Source: a virus. From it: a DNA stretch of 45,101 nucleotides. Location of the stretch: positions 1 through 45,101 of IMG/VR virus record IMGVR_UViG_3300007734_000699; one strand, given 5' to 3'. Made by a program: the position numbers and the translations under genes. Below, one piece after another: positions 30,425 to 38,891 of this stretch. The first letter of the stretch is position 1; the number at the start of each line of letters is the position of its first letter. The notes below the pieces were generated by a model that ran no database searches, was not told the DNA's origin, and saw only the letters and a program-made list of their open reading frames with translations.

Positions 30425-32423
30425 TCGGCGGCGCTCCTTGCGGCGGCATCCCACCGCCCTGCATCATTTGCGCGATCTGGGGAGGCAGGCCCGGCGGCGG
30501 TCCGCCCGGACCCGGAGGCGCACCACCCGGCGGCATCCCCGGTGGCATCGGGGGCATCGCAATCACCGCCCACGGATCCGGCATCCCCGGCTGTGCGGTG
30601 CCGATCCACGCCTGCTTATCCGGCATGTTGAACAGGCGTAGCAACTGCTCGATCGCAGACTTCGCCGCTTCGGGATTGCGGCCAATCACCATCTGCATGG
30701 CCGGCCAAATCTTCACGGCTATGCCCAGCGCCTGCATGAACTGGATGTAATCCCCGCGCTGCTTACTCTTGTCCGAGGTTTCCGTGGAGCCACGCGGCTT
30801 GAACCGGAAGGTGCCTTCCAGCATCTCGGGGCGGATCGTCGCGGTGTCCACCTGGCCGCCGCGCTGCTCGAGGCCAGGCACCAGCGCTTGCGGCATCGGC
30901 ATGCCGTCTTCGCCGTATTCCTTGATGCAGTTGATCCAGATCGCCTGCCGGACCTGCCCCAAGTCTTCGAGCGATTCCTGCAGGTTCTTGATCACTTCGT
31001 CCATACGGACAAAGGACTGTTCGGCCACGAGATTCACTTCGCCCAGCGTGCGCGAGTTCTCCGGCACTTGGCCGAGGGCCACATCGTTGATACCCGCCAC
31101 CCGCTCCGACGCCTGGACAATCTCCTGCTCCCGCGAGATCGCCCCATTCATCGCCGGCGCGATCTGCATGGACTCGATCTCTTTCATGTCCCGCACATCG
31201 ATCACGGCGCGCGGGCCCAGGGGCTGCAGGTCTTGATCCCACAGGGCACCCGTCAGGCGCTTGATCGGCGCGGAGATTTCGAGACTCGCTCGATCCGCCA
31301 GCATGTTGCGCCAGGCCGTGTGCTCTTCGATGGTCGTGATCAGCTTGTGGCCGATGTAGGAGTAGCCCTCGTGTGACTTGTCCGAGCGCGGGAAGGGCAC
31401 GAACAGGATGTAACGGTGCGTGGCGTGGTCTTCATGCACCAGCCGCAGGAGCGTATTGCTCGGCACATGGATGGTGGCGACATACCAGCGCAACCCGTCG
31501 CCCAAGTCTTTGAGCAGCTGCACTTCCCACAGTTCCTTTTCGGCGGTGTCGCCTTCTTGGCTCGCCACCGGCTCGGGATTGCCGCTCAGCGTGCGCTCGG
31601 AGCTCACATCGTTGGTGTCGTGGAGACTCTTGACCGCTGCCGGGTCGTAGATACCGCGTTCGGCGTCCGCCTGCAGTAAGTCCCAGCGCTTCGTGAACTT
31701 CTTGGCGTAGCCCCAGATGTCCGCCTTCTCTTTCGCGTGCGAGGGTAGGACGAGGAATTGCCGCGACGGGAGCACTCGATAGCCCGGCCCCTTCCGTACC
31801 CGCTCCGGCGCGTCAATCACCACTTCGGCGGAGGGAATACTGGGATCGTTCACTTCGATGAAGTTGCCCTGCGCGTCCTTCGCAAAGACCGGCTGGAACT
31901 TCTCATCGAGGATCGGCGCGCTGTCCTGCGTCACCTGCACCTGCGCGCGGATGGCCTTCCGCACGGTGCGATAGGTCGTGTCTTCGTAGACCTCGAGGCA
32001 GCCGCGGGTTTCAATCAGCGCGGCCTGAATAGCGCGGGCCAGGAACGACTGGAGCCCTTCGCTCTCCGCCTGCCACTGATGGAACTCTTCCACGAATGGG
32101 GCTTTCTTGGCCGAGTCGCCCCAGCCTTCCACCGTCCAGATCGGATCCACCATCACGGTCCGCATGATGCGGGCGCGCAGGGCGTCCACCTTCTCGGTGC
32201 CGAGATAGCTGGTCAGATCCGCGGCGTCCTGCCACGGCATCGACTGACTCGATCGCGTCCGCCCCTGTTCGTAGAGCGTCCACCAGTACTCAACTTCCGG
32301 CAGCGGCACGGAACGCGCCGAGTCAGCGTTAAGCACTTCCTGGCACAGCCAGTTGGTGAAGTCGGCCTTCTTGGGTTCGGCCAGCTTCACATCCCACGGA
32401 GTTTTCTTAGTTGGTTGCGCCAT
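30414..32423 (-). CDS. Portal protein
   Basis: 669 residues, in the size range of P22-like and related podovirus portals. The body is long and mixed alpha/beta: DAADLTSYLGTEKVDALRAR near the N-terminus, then SRQFLVLPSHAKEKADIWGY, a region around MNGAISREQEIVQASER and a long helical C-terminal part. It ends in a Pro/Gly/Met-rich tail of about 55 residues (PPGMPPGGAPPGPGGPP), probably disordered. Genomic context agrees: terminase upstream, scaffold and capsid downstream. It forms the dodecameric DNA gate. Confidence 0.82.
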   Translation of the reverse strand: MAQPTKKTPWDVKLAEPKKADFTNWLCQEVLNADSARSVPLPEVEYWWTLYEQGRTRSSQSMPWQDAADLTSYLGTEKVDALRARIMRTVMVDPIWTVEGWGDSAKKAPFVEEFHQWQAESEGLQSFLARAIQAALIETRGCLEVYEDTTYRTVRKAIRAQVQVTQDSAPILDEKFQPVFAKDAQGNFIEVNDPSIPSAEVVIDAPERVRKGPGYRVLPSRQFLVLPSHAKEKADIWGYAKKFTKRWDLLQADAERGIYDPAAVKSLHDTNDVSSERTLSGNPEPVASQEGDTAEKELWEVQLLKDLGDGLRWYVATIHVPSNTLLRLVHEDHATHRYILFVPFPRSDKSHEGYSYIGHKLITTIEEHTAWRNMLADRASLEISAPIKRLTGALWDQDLQPLGPRAVIDVRDMKEIESMQIAPAMNGAISREQEIVQASERVAGINDVALGQVPENSRTLGEVNLVAEQSFVRMDEVIKNLQESLEDLGQVRQAIWINCIKEYGEDGMPMPQALVPGLEQRGGQVDTATIRPEMLEGTFRFKPRGSTETSDKSKQRGDYIQFMQALGIAVKIWPAMQMVIGRNPEAAKSAIEQLLRLFNMPDKQAWIGTAQPGMPDPWAVIAMPPMPPGMPPGGAPPGPGGPPPGLPPQIAQMMQGGGMPPQGAPPNGR

Positions 32424-33015
32424 CCTGTCTCACAAGTAAAGCGACGTAGTAAAACGGCCGCCGCGGGTCGGTGCAGTTCGTGGCGGGTTTCGGAATCCAG
32501 CCGGACACGGGTTGGTCGGTGTAGCCCAACACGTCATGCGGGCCGAAGCGCTCGAGCAGGCTCTGATCGTCATACACTCGGCACTTGGTGCCATAGACGA
32601 AGTAGCCTTCCGGGGCATACGGCACATCCACATAGATAAAGCCACCAGGCAGCAGGTGATCGCGCAGCCGCTGCATTACCTTGACATCGCCATACGGGTC
32701 GAGCGGATCGCGCTCGTAGTTGCCCAGCCCGATATGCTCAATGGACGACAGGCCGACGAACGCATGCGCGCACGGCAGGGGCGCCACCCGCACATCCCCG
32801 CGATCCACGCAGGGCCGCGGCACTTCCCGCCAATCAATCCCGCGGACCGCCACGCTCGGCGCCAGCGCCTGCACCCGCTCGATCCAATCCGTATCCTTCG
32901 CGCCAATCTCGTAGAGGATGGAGCCCTCTGCCAGCGTCGGCAGGAGCGGATTCGCCAGCGTGAACAGCTTCAAGCCGGGATCGTCGCCGTCGTACGTCCA
33001 GTCAGGCAGGAACAT
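32407..33015 (-). CDS. DUF268-like SAM-dependent methyltransferase
   Basis: 202 residues. EGSILYEIGAKD near residue 31 resembles the nucleotide-binding motif, and VGLSSIEHIGLGNYERD followed by DPYGDVKVMQRL and LLPGGFIYVDVPY is the core of DUF268 methyltransferase-like proteins, which sit in glycan and polysaccharide gene sets. It interrupts the terminase-portal order of the virion operon. A role in modifying surface glycans is an inference from the family and from the sugar cassette. Confidence 0.72.
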   Translation of the reverse strand: MFLPDWTYDGDDPGLKLFTLANPLLPTLAEGSILYEIGAKDTDWIERVQALAPSVAVRGIDWREVPRPCVDRGDVRVAPLPCAHAFVGLSSIEHIGLGNYERDPLDPYGDVKVMQRLRDHLLPGGFIYVDVPYAPEGYFVYGTKCRVYDDQSLLERFGPHDVLGYTDQPVSGWIPKPATNCTDPRRPFYYVALLVRQDGATN

Positions 33016-33093
33016 CTACCAGCGATACCGGCAGGTCAGGCAGCGACCCACAAACACGCGCACGGCCTTGCAGTGGCGGCAGTACTTCGCCAT
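33016..33093 (-). CDS. 25-residue zinc-ribbon microprotein
   Basis: Reads MAKYCRHCKAVRVF, then VGRCLTCRYRW and stop: two CxxC pairs 14 residues apart, the minimum for one zinc. The ATG at 33093 overlaps the upstream TGA (TGATG) and its TAG is followed at once by the next ATG. This perfect packing is the main evidence. Confidence 0.58.
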   Translation of the reverse strand: MAKYCRHCKAVRVFVGRCLTCRYRW

Positions 33094-33191
33094 CAGCAGC
33101 CCTTACGACCGCCCTTCTTGCCGCCGGACTTCTTGCCGCCCGTCATCTTGGTATTCAACTGCGGAAACGTGCCCGTGGTCTGCAATGCCAT
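33093..33191 (-). CDS. 32-residue Gly/Lys-rich peptide
   Basis: Starts MALQTTGTFPQLNTK and continues with a Gly/Lys/Arg-rich tail (KMTGGKKSGGKKGGRKGC). The stop overlaps the next gene start as TGATG. The basic repeats would bind nucleic acid or a membrane; function unknown. Confidence 0.5.
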   Translation of the reverse strand: MALQTTGTFPQLNTKMTGGKKSGGKKGGRKGC

Positions 33192-33195
33192 GTGC

Positions 33196-33426
33196 TTATT
33201 CATCCGTGTGCCCGACATGCCAAATCCCCTTGCGCTCCGGACACATATACGGATGCAAGAGCCCTTCGTAACTGCGATCGCGTCCGTGGGCCTTCATGCG
33301 CTTCACCGCGCGTCGTGCTTCGCCTTCCGTGGCGTAGCGTGACTTCCCACACACACACCGAGAACGCACGACCAGCGACGGCATCGTCCAGGCCGTCGAA
33401 TGCTCCGCGTAATCCAGTGTCGCCAT
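33196..33426 (-). CDS. Zinc-binding hypothetical protein
   Basis: 76 residues from ATG 33426. The first half has RSRCVCGKSRYAT with a CxC knuckle, followed by RRAVKRMKAHGRD, and near the end PYMCPERKGIWHVGH with Cys and His ligands. The overall pattern (CxC, then C and two H) suggests one zinc site. Lies between terminase and the microgenes. Confidence 0.55.
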   Translation of the reverse strand: MATLDYAEHSTAWTMPSLVVRSRCVCGKSRYATEGEARRAVKRMKAHGRDRSYEGLLHPYMCPERKGIWHVGHTDE

Positions 33427-33430
33427 CGTG

Positions 33431-35029
33431 CTACAGCAATCCACGCCGACCACGCCTATTCTCCCGCCCGTCCGCCGGGTCGTAATCCGCCTGCTGTCGT
33501 CGCAGTTGCATCGCGTCCTGCATCTGCCGCTGCAACGCGGCCCGCTCCGGTGCGCTCTGATACTGCGCCGCCGCCTGCGTCAACTCCCGCACACTCGGCG
33601 CCAGCGGAATCGCTTCCCCGATCACCCCGTATTCGAAGGCATTCATCAAGTCGTCGTACTTCGTGCCTTTCTTGGGTTTGCGGATGTTGGGCTTATCTTC
33701 AGACGCGGCTTTCGTGTCCCAGATATAGCCCGCCTCAAACGCTGTAATCAGGATAGAACTCTCCTGCTCCAAGAGTTCAGAACCTTCGCGCCGGAGCTCC
33801 ACACACTGCGGCGCGATCCGAAAGGCCGGCTTGCCGTTCGTCGCCGTGCGCAGCATGTAGCCCGCCACCGTCTGGATGGCCTTGTAGCGCACTTCGGAGT
33901 CGTTGCCGTCTCGTGCCCCTTCCGAGGCTTTACAGGGCCGCGCATCGACGCCCAACTGCTTCAGGAGGCTAATGGGCGTGAACTCGAGCCCGCCGTTGCC
34001 CGTCGCGCCGGTCGGGTCACACCAGGATCGGATCTCGGCGGCCTGCGGGAACCAGCGGTTGCGGATCTCGAGCACCTTGGGGGCGAACGTCTCAAGGAAT
34101 AGCTCCGAGCCCTTCACGGCCCCAAGAATGCGGATGGCCGCCAGATGGCGCAGATACTGGAACCACACGACCGCCGGCTTCTCTTCACCAAAGTCCCAAC
34201 CCTCGATGATGGGATAGAACGCGGTGAACTTCACTTCCGGATGGACATGCACCGGGCGCTTGAAGGCGTGCGCGTAGACGGGAGAGCCGAGCAGGTTGAC
34301 CCCACGCTTGCCTTCGATCTTCGTGGTGCGTAAGGGATTGCCGACCGGGTAGTCAAACTCATACCCCGCCATGACATCAGGGCCGAGGTTGTGGGCGTTC
34401 GAATAGAGATCCGCGCGAATGTGCTGATGGCCGTCCCGCGTGCAGGTATCGCCATCGGCGGCCAGCGGGAACTCTTGCGCGATCCAGTGGTCGGTGTCGA
34501 TCGCGTTATGCACCAGCACGATCTTGAGCGGGTAGCGGTAGTCCTTCCCGTCCGGGCCCTTACTCTGTGACAGGCGCTCCTTCAGGCCCACGTAATTCAC
34601 GCGGGGCACTTCCTGCGCCTCTTCGATGATGACGACGGCAATGGTCTTGCCCTTGTATTTGCCGTGAACCGCTTCCGCGTCCGCTCCTTCGCTGACGCGC
34701 AGGCTCGAGAGAAACACCCGAGAGCCGTTCTTGAAGTCCCATGAGGCGTCCGAGCTATTCCATGACGGGTGCAGGTAGCCAGGGAAGTGGACACCCACCT
34801 TCGCCCACACATCCCTCAGCGTCACAAGATCGTCGTCTTTGTAGCGGCAGTAGAACACCTGGATGCCGGGGTACTTGTAGACCAGCTTCCACATCCAGAA
34901 GCCGATGCCCCAACTCTTGGCCGAGCGGGCCGCGCCTTCCACATCCCAACAGCGTTCTGGGCGCTCATCGATCGAGCAGATGTCGCCTTGAGGCGCGGTG
35001 AGCTCGGGCAGCTCGACTTCTTCGATCAC
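33431..35029 (-). CDS. Large terminase subunit
   Basis: 532 residues with both terminase domains. ATPase: Walker A-like GAARSAKSW at about 32-40, Walker B VVIIEEAQE and the coupling segment with VLVHNAIDTDHW. Nuclease: EGWDFGEEKPAVVWF, then WCDPTGATGNGGLE and a closing DDLMNAFEYG with the last acidic residues. It packages DNA into the prohead and cuts the concatemer. Start is coupled to the small terminase by ATGA. Confidence 0.86.
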   Translation of the reverse strand: MIEEVELPELTAPQGDICSIDERPERCWDVEGAARSAKSWGIGFWMWKLVYKYPGIQVFYCRYKDDDLVTLRDVWAKVGVHFPGYLHPSWNSSDASWDFKNGSRVFLSSLRVSEGADAEAVHGKYKGKTIAVVIIEEAQEVPRVNYVGLKERLSQSKGPDGKDYRYPLKIVLVHNAIDTDHWIAQEFPLAADGDTCTRDGHQHIRADLYSNAHNLGPDVMAGYEFDYPVGNPLRTTKIEGKRGVNLLGSPVYAHAFKRPVHVHPEVKFTAFYPIIEGWDFGEEKPAVVWFQYLRHLAAIRILGAVKGSELFLETFAPKVLEIRNRWFPQAAEIRSWCDPTGATGNGGLEFTPISLLKQLGVDARPCKASEGARDGNDSEVRYKAIQTVAGYMLRTATNGKPAFRIAPQCVELRREGSELLEQESSILITAFEAGYIWDTKAASEDKPNIRKPKKGTKYDDLMNAFEYGVIGEAIPLAPSVRELTQAAAQYQSAPERAALQRQMQDAMQLRRQQADYDPADGRENRRGRRGLL

Positions 35030-35313
35030 GTCCGATTCTTGGCGTCGGGATTCACGCGCATCACGAACGTGATCGTCTGCGGGATCAGATCCTTGTTATC
35101 CGCGCCCGTGACCTGCATGGGCAGCACCTTCCCGACCAACGCCAGGAACGGGCCCGGATTCTTCTCGGCCTGCTGCTGCAGGTAATCCACGCCGCCGGCC
35201 TTCGACAGCGCGGACAGGATCATATCCTTGAGCTCACCCGTGAGCTTGTTGGGGACGCCCTTCTTGCGACCCTTGCCGGCATTCGGTGGACGTGTGCCTT
35301 TTGCAGCAGGCAT
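35026..35313 (-). CDS. Small terminase subunit-like protein
   Basis: 95 residues, directly upstream of the large terminase. A basic Lys/Gly start (NAGKGRKKGVPNKLTGELKD) leads into helices with LSALSKAGGVDYLQQQAEKN and FLALVGKVLPMQV. This order is common in phage packaging genes annotated as small terminase. It probably recognises the phage DNA, although a DNA-binding helix-turn-helix is not evident. Confidence 0.65.
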   Translation of the reverse strand: MPAAKGTRPPNAGKGRKKGVPNKLTGELKDMILSALSKAGGVDYLQQQAEKNPGPFLALVGKVLPMQVTGADNKDLIPQTITFVMRVNPDAKNRT

Positions 35314-35315
35314 CT

Positions 35316-36299
35316 CTACTTTCGTGTTCCCATCACGAGGCTTAACGGCCCATCAATGTCTTTCGTCTGGCAGGCGATAAACGGCACGCCCGTCTTCAGG
35401 GCCAGCGTCTGACTCAGCGTGAGGTGGGCCGGCGCCGTCTGCCCGAATTCCTTGTAGAGCGCCACCGTGGGGACGCCGAGCCGCAAGGCCAGTTGACTCA
35501 TCCCGCCGTAGGTGCCCACGTAGGCTTGCGCTTTGGCAATCACGCTGGACTGGACCGCCAGATTGTTCAGCGGCGTCATCTCCGCTAACTCACTGAGCCG
35601 TATCACGTTCGGGAGCGGGCCTAGGTGCATATCGGCGTGGTCGTCTGCATGGAAGCTGTCAATCAGCACCACGGGCATCTGACTGGAGACTTTCTCCACC
35701 AAGGCGCGCATCCAGAGCACCGTGTCTTCCCGATAGGGCCACGTCGCACGGGTATACCAGCGCATCGCCACGAACTTGTCGGGCAGGAGCACGTCGGCCT
35801 CGAGCGGCGGGGCGCCGAAGCGCACGGGCTGCAGCGTGTAGCGGTCTAGGAAGGCTTCCGTCGCCCTGCCCTGCCACCACGGGGTCAGGAGCTGATACAT
35901 CCACGTTGGGCTCAGGACGCGGTATTTCTGAATTCCTAAGCCCTTGGCCGTCAACGCGCAGACGTGGGACTCCCACCCTTCCGGCTGATGCTGCTTGATC
36001 GAGCCGGTCTGCTGCGAGGCCAACAGGTTCAACTGGCGGGCCATCTCCACGGGGATATGCTCGTAGAGGTCCGCCGTCCCGTTCATCCCGTACCATTGCG
36101 CTGATCCCCCGCGCCCGATCGCAATCAGCCGATCCGCGGGGATCTTGAACTGCTCCCGGAAGCGATTCAGGAAGGGGATCCAATACAGCACCTCGAAGCC
36201 GACTTCGCTCCGCCAGGGTCCCACTAGAATCGGTTGGTTCGAGAATGCTAAAGAGCGGGCGAACGCGGCCCACTTCGCTTGCCACCATGTTTGCTGCAT
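35316..36299 (-). CDS. Glycosyltransferase-like protein
   Basis: 327 residues. The N-terminal half has ILVGPWRSEVGFEVLYWIPF and ADRLIAIGRGGSAQW, while the C-terminal half has LNNLAVQSSVIAKAQAYVGTYGGMSQLALRLGVPTVALY in segments typical of the donor-binding half of GT-B enzymes such as heptosyltransferases. It lies just upstream of the terminases. The 5' part overlaps another open frame over about 640 bases. Substrate unknown; a link to the sugar cassette is possible. Confidence 0.62.
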   Translation of the reverse strand: MQQTWWQAKWAAFARSLAFSNQPILVGPWRSEVGFEVLYWIPFLNRFREQFKIPADRLIAIGRGGSAQWYGMNGTADLYEHIPVEMARQLNLLASQQTGSIKQHQPEGWESHVCALTAKGLGIQKYRVLSPTWMYQLLTPWWQGRATEAFLDRYTLQPVRFGAPPLEADVLLPDKFVAMRWYTRATWPYREDTVLWMRALVEKVSSQMPVVLIDSFHADDHADMHLGPLPNVIRLSELAEMTPLNNLAVQSSVIAKAQAYVGTYGGMSQLALRLGVPTVALYKEFGQTAPAHLTLSQTLALKTGVPFIACQTKDIDGPLSLVMGTRK

Positions 36300-36597
36300 G
36301 CCGATGGGCCCATTGTCCCGCGCCGATCCGGCGTGCGTTCAGACCTTTACAGCGGGGGCACCGAAGGCCCACGCCCGCATGCGCCGAGCGGCAATCCACG
36401 CACTTCCGCTCCGCGGCAAGCGCCACGAAGGTCACGAAACTTTTTTGTGCGGAAATCTCTCGCCGGCACCGGAGGCAATACCAACCCGCCCCCTCGACCA
36501 GCCGCGGACAACGATGACACCGTCCGGCCGCCGTCCGCTGTTCGTGCCATGCCCGCGTACGCAGAATACCCGCCTGCCGCCGCTCCTCTGGCTGCAT
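35659..36597 (-). CDS. Zinc-ribbon protein with long overlap into the glycosyltransferase gene
   Basis: ATG 36597 has a strong ribosome site (AAGGA, 7 bases upstream). The first 100 residues contain CHRC, CLRC, CVDC and CPRC pairs, two likely zinc ribbons, and are the only coding option for 36300-36597. The frame then stays open to 35659, reading the glycosyltransferase gene out of frame, with Arg/Gly-rich low-quality sequence. Only the zinc-ribbon half is credible. The real 3' end is unknown and may reflect a frameshift or true overlap. Confidence 0.4.
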   Translation of the reverse strand: MQPEERRQAGILRTRAWHEQRTAAGRCHRCPRLVEGAGWYCLRCRREISAQKSFVTFVALAAERKCVDCRSAHAGVGLRCPRCKGLNARRIGAGQWAHRHAANMVASEVGRVRPLFSILEPTDSSGTLAERSRLRGAVLDPLPESLPGAVQDPRGSADCDRARGISAMVRDERDGGPLRAYPRGDGPPVEPVGLAADRLDQAASAGRVGVPRLRVDGQGLRNSEIPRPEPNVDVSAPDPVVAGQGDGSLPRPLHAAARALRRPAARGRRAPARQVRGDALVYPCDVALSGRHGALDARLGGESLQSDARGAD

Positions 36598-36678
36598 GGA
36601 CTCATCCTTTCCGGGCACGGCAGCGCCGTGACGCGCGACCGGGCCACATTGTGCGATGCGTCTAAGGATGCGCTGCTT

Positions 36679-36888
36679 CTAGCGTACGCGCAACGGCTCG
36701 ACCACAATAGGTTGATCTTTATTTACGTCGCGGGGGTCGATCGTCGTCTCGTAGGTGTTCCAGCGCCAGTTACAGGGTTTGCATTCCCGCCGGCGCCAGC
36801 GATAGCCGCGAGGATCGGTGCGGCTGTTCACCACGCGGCCCTGGCTGCCGCACTTGCGACAGGTGCGAGGATCGGGAAGCTTCACCAT
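36679..36888 (-). CDS. NrdR-like zinc-ribbon protein
   Basis: 69 residues from ATG 36888. Pattern CRKCGSQGRVVNSRTD followed by YRWRRRECKPCNWRWNTYE: the CxxC-x-n-CxxC ribbon with the RRRxC and TYE landmarks matches the N-terminal zinc domain of NrdR, the ribonucleotide-reductase repressor. The ATP-cone domain is absent. It might bind NrdR boxes of the host or be a nucleic-acid adaptor. The upstream stop overlaps its start by one base (TGATG). Confidence 0.68.
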   Translation of the reverse strand: MVKLPDPRTCRKCGSQGRVVNSRTDPRGYRWRRRECKPCNWRWNTYETTIDPRDVNKDQPIVVEPLRVR

Positions 36889-37388
36889 CAGCAATCGAGA
36901 TCCTTCGCGCCTGGTGCCAGTTCCCACCGTGTTCTGACGGTGCCATCAGGATAGGTTTCCACAGTGTGAGAGTCCGCCTTTAACGCAGGGCTCGCGGCGG
37001 TCGTGGACGATACCTCGGTCGTAGCTGATGGGGCGGCAAGCGGCTGAGATTCGTAGAGTTCCGTGGGGATAAAGGCAATCACGCCGATGTATTTAGGCTT
37101 GCGGCTGTCGCCGCCGCCCATCTCACGCGAGAACCACAATGCATCATTGGGCGTGAATACGTTCGACGGTAGTCCGAGCGTGACATTCGTGCCAGCCTTG
37201 ACCGTCCTCACATTCAACAAGTTCTCATGGAGTAGGCAGACCGGGACGCGATCTGGCGCGTGCGTGAATGCATCAACGACTATCTGCGCATAGCTACGCC
37301 GTCTTGCCGTCTCGGTCGTGCTGCGTCCGGTATCGTTCCCGACCGCTGCGAGCTCTGCGCCATGATCTTTTTCGTCGTGTTCGCTCAT
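36888..37388 (-). CDS. Hypothetical accessory protein
   Basis: 166 residues from ATG 37388 (ATGA overlap). An acidic start, then RRRSYAQIVVDAFTHAPD, a beta segment with TVKAGTNVTLGLPSNVF, and a Thr/Ser/Ala-rich stretch near the C-terminus. No motif recognised. Confidence 0.52.
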   Translation of the reverse strand: MSEHDEKDHGAELAAVGNDTGRSTTETARRRSYAQIVVDAFTHAPDRVPVCLLHENLLNVRTVKAGTNVTLGLPSNVFTPNDALWFSREMGGGDSRKPKYIGVIAFIPTELYESQPLAAPSATTEVSSTTAASPALKADSHTVETYPDGTVRTRWELAPGAKDLDC

Positions 37389-37645
37389 TTCTGGGCCTCG
37401 GGTGTCGAAGGAGAGAACTGCGGCAAGAGTTGATGCTTGATGAGGCCGCTGGCTACCCACATCCCTGGCGCAACGACATGGTTCTCGAAGGCGGCGTGGT
37501 CGCGCACGAACGCCATGACCTCCTGAAGCACGGCCACGGCGACTCGCTCAGCAATGAGATCGAGGTTTACTTCATGCTGGCTGTCCGGCGTCTGCCGGAT
37601 GTATTCCTCCAATGCCGCTTGTCGGGCGATCTTAGGGAGCGTCAT
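37385..37645 (-). CDS. Hypothetical helical protein
   Basis: 86 residues from ATG 37645. Helical, with LPKIARQAALEEYIRQ, DLIAERVAVAVLQEVMAF and a Pro-rich end. Coupled by ATGA on both sides. No family recognised. Confidence 0.52.
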   Translation of the reverse strand: MTLPKIARQAALEEYIRQTPDSQHEVNLDLIAERVAVAVLQEVMAFVRDHAAFENHVVAPGMWVASGLIKHQLLPQFSPSTPEAQK

Positions 37646-37827
37646 CGAACCCTCGTTAGATGCTGCGCGAATAGCTCGTCTTGCCACTTGTGAAGCAGGG
37701 CCATGACGGTCTGATACTCCTCGCGTGGCACATGCTTGTTGTTTTCTGGGATCACCTCTCGCAGCATCGTCGTGACGTGACGAATCGTGCGGAGGTCCGA
37801 GATTTTAAAATAGGTCTGTTCGCTCAT
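37642..37827 (-). CDS. Hypothetical protein
   Basis: 61 residues beginning MSEQTYFKISDLRTIRHVTT. A short helical protein with mixed charge (LLHKWQDELFAQHLTRV). Directly after the DUF551-like gene, no spacing. Function unknown. Confidence 0.5.
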   Translation of the reverse strand: MSEQTYFKISDLRTIRHVTTMLREVIPENNKHVPREEYQTVMALLHKWQDELFAQHLTRVR

Positions 37828-38508
37828 CTAGGTCGTCTCCTTGATCGACGGGGGGATCGGCATCCAGAACTTCGGGCTACACCACTCGTTGATGTTTAGC
37901 CAGCCGTCCGTGGCCCATCGGGTGCAATACACTGGCCCGGCGTATTCGGTCTGGCACGACTGGCGCGTCTGAACCAGAATCCATGTTCCATCCTTCGGCG
38001 CTGTGCTGATGTCCTGCCAGTCTTGTGAGGCGCGGGACTGGAGAGCCGCTTCCCCCAACCGCTTGCGAATCCAGTCGATCGCGTGAGGCACGCACGAACC
38101 ATGCGCCGGGCATTCTGGAATCTCATCCAGCACGCTCTTGTACATCGCGGCCAAATGCTCCGTGACCTTGATCTCCTCCTCTAGGGAGGCGCGGGAGGCA
38201 GCAAGGAGGGCGTCCACGGACGGCCCGACCGCTTCATCGTAGGGTTCGCCACCCCATTCCAATGTTGCGGCCTTCAGCTTCTCTCTCGCCTGCTGGATCG
38301 CCTGGTCAGGATCAGATACCTGATTTGAGAGTGTGATCTTTTCGCTGCGCTCGGGAGTGATCCCGCTAGACTCGCGGCGCTCGTTCACGCCCTCAGCACA
38401 CCCGACCTGATTCAAAAGAATCGAGATCGCGCACGCCGACTTGCCTGTTTGGTGAAACTCAGGACCGGAGCAATCGCACGCGAGTCGTCGTATCTGTTCA
38501 ATAGTCAT
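37828..38508 (-). CDS. DUF551-like C-terminal domain protein
   Basis: 226 residues from ATG 38508 (ATGA overlap); an upstream open frame overlaps the membrane protein gene and is not used. N-terminal half has CDCSGPEFHQTGKSACA, possibly metal binding, then a helical region. The C-terminus, WQDISTAPKDGTWILVQ followed by W-rich strands (GWLNINEWCSPKFWMPI), is the DUF551 pattern common in phage accessory regions. Function unknown. Confidence 0.6.
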   Translation of the reverse strand: MTIEQIRRLACDCSGPEFHQTGKSACAISILLNQVGCAEGVNERRESSGITPERSEKITLSNQVSDPDQAIQQAREKLKAATLEWGGEPYDEAVGPSVDALLAASRASLEEEIKVTEHLAAMYKSVLDEIPECPAHGSCVPHAIDWIRKRLGEAALQSRASQDWQDISTAPKDGTWILVQTRQSCQTEYAGPVYCTRWATDGWLNINEWCSPKFWMPIPPSIKETT

Positions 38509-38708
38509 TTCATCCAGCCCATCACCACCCACACAGCCACACCAGACCAACAGGCGGCAGCGATAATCAGGAACAGGCCTAATCCGATCACAGGTGTAAA
38601 ATCGTAAGAGCCTCGCGCACGAAACTTCCAATTCAACACAGGCAGCGCCAGGAATGGGGCCAGCGTCACAAACACAGCGATCATCCAGCCGGGAATCGTG
38701 AACGTCAT
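38505..38708 (-). CDS. Two-helix membrane protein
   Basis: 67 residues with two hydrophobic segments (IPGWMIAVFVTLAPFLALPV and IGLGLFLIIAAACWSGVAVW) separated by a short basic loop with NWKFRARGS. Typical of small phage membrane proteins. Coupled by ATGA on both sides; not next to lysis genes, so an envelope-exclusion role is more likely than holin. Confidence 0.6.
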   Translation of the reverse strand: MTFTIPGWMIAVFVTLAPFLALPVLNWKFRARGSYDFTPVIGLGLFLIIAAACWSGVAVWVVMGWMK

Positions 38709-38887
38709 TGGTCTTCTCCCACTGGGGCTGGAGTAAGTCCGAAGATGCGATGCTGTAACTCATCGCAGTTCTGCGCGTCACCGACGTTGGCGAACAGGGC
38801 CGCATCCACATGACCGAGAGCGCCCTGGGACGCCAAGACCAGAAGGGCCGTCGATTGGACACCGCCGCCGTAACTGATGACTCGCAA
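38705..38887 (-). pseudogene. Truncated PP-loop (PAPS reductase-like) fragment
   Basis: 60 residues from TTG 38887 with AGAGGT six bases upstream. Starts RVISYGGGVQSTALLVLASQ, the PP-loop nucleotide-binding motif, then DAALFANVGD. Full-length phage PAPS reductase-like proteins have over 200 residues; here the rest is missing and the chain ends after about 30 unrelated residues. Probably a decayed remnant that may still be translated. Confidence 0.6.
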
Positions 38888-38891
38888 ACTG

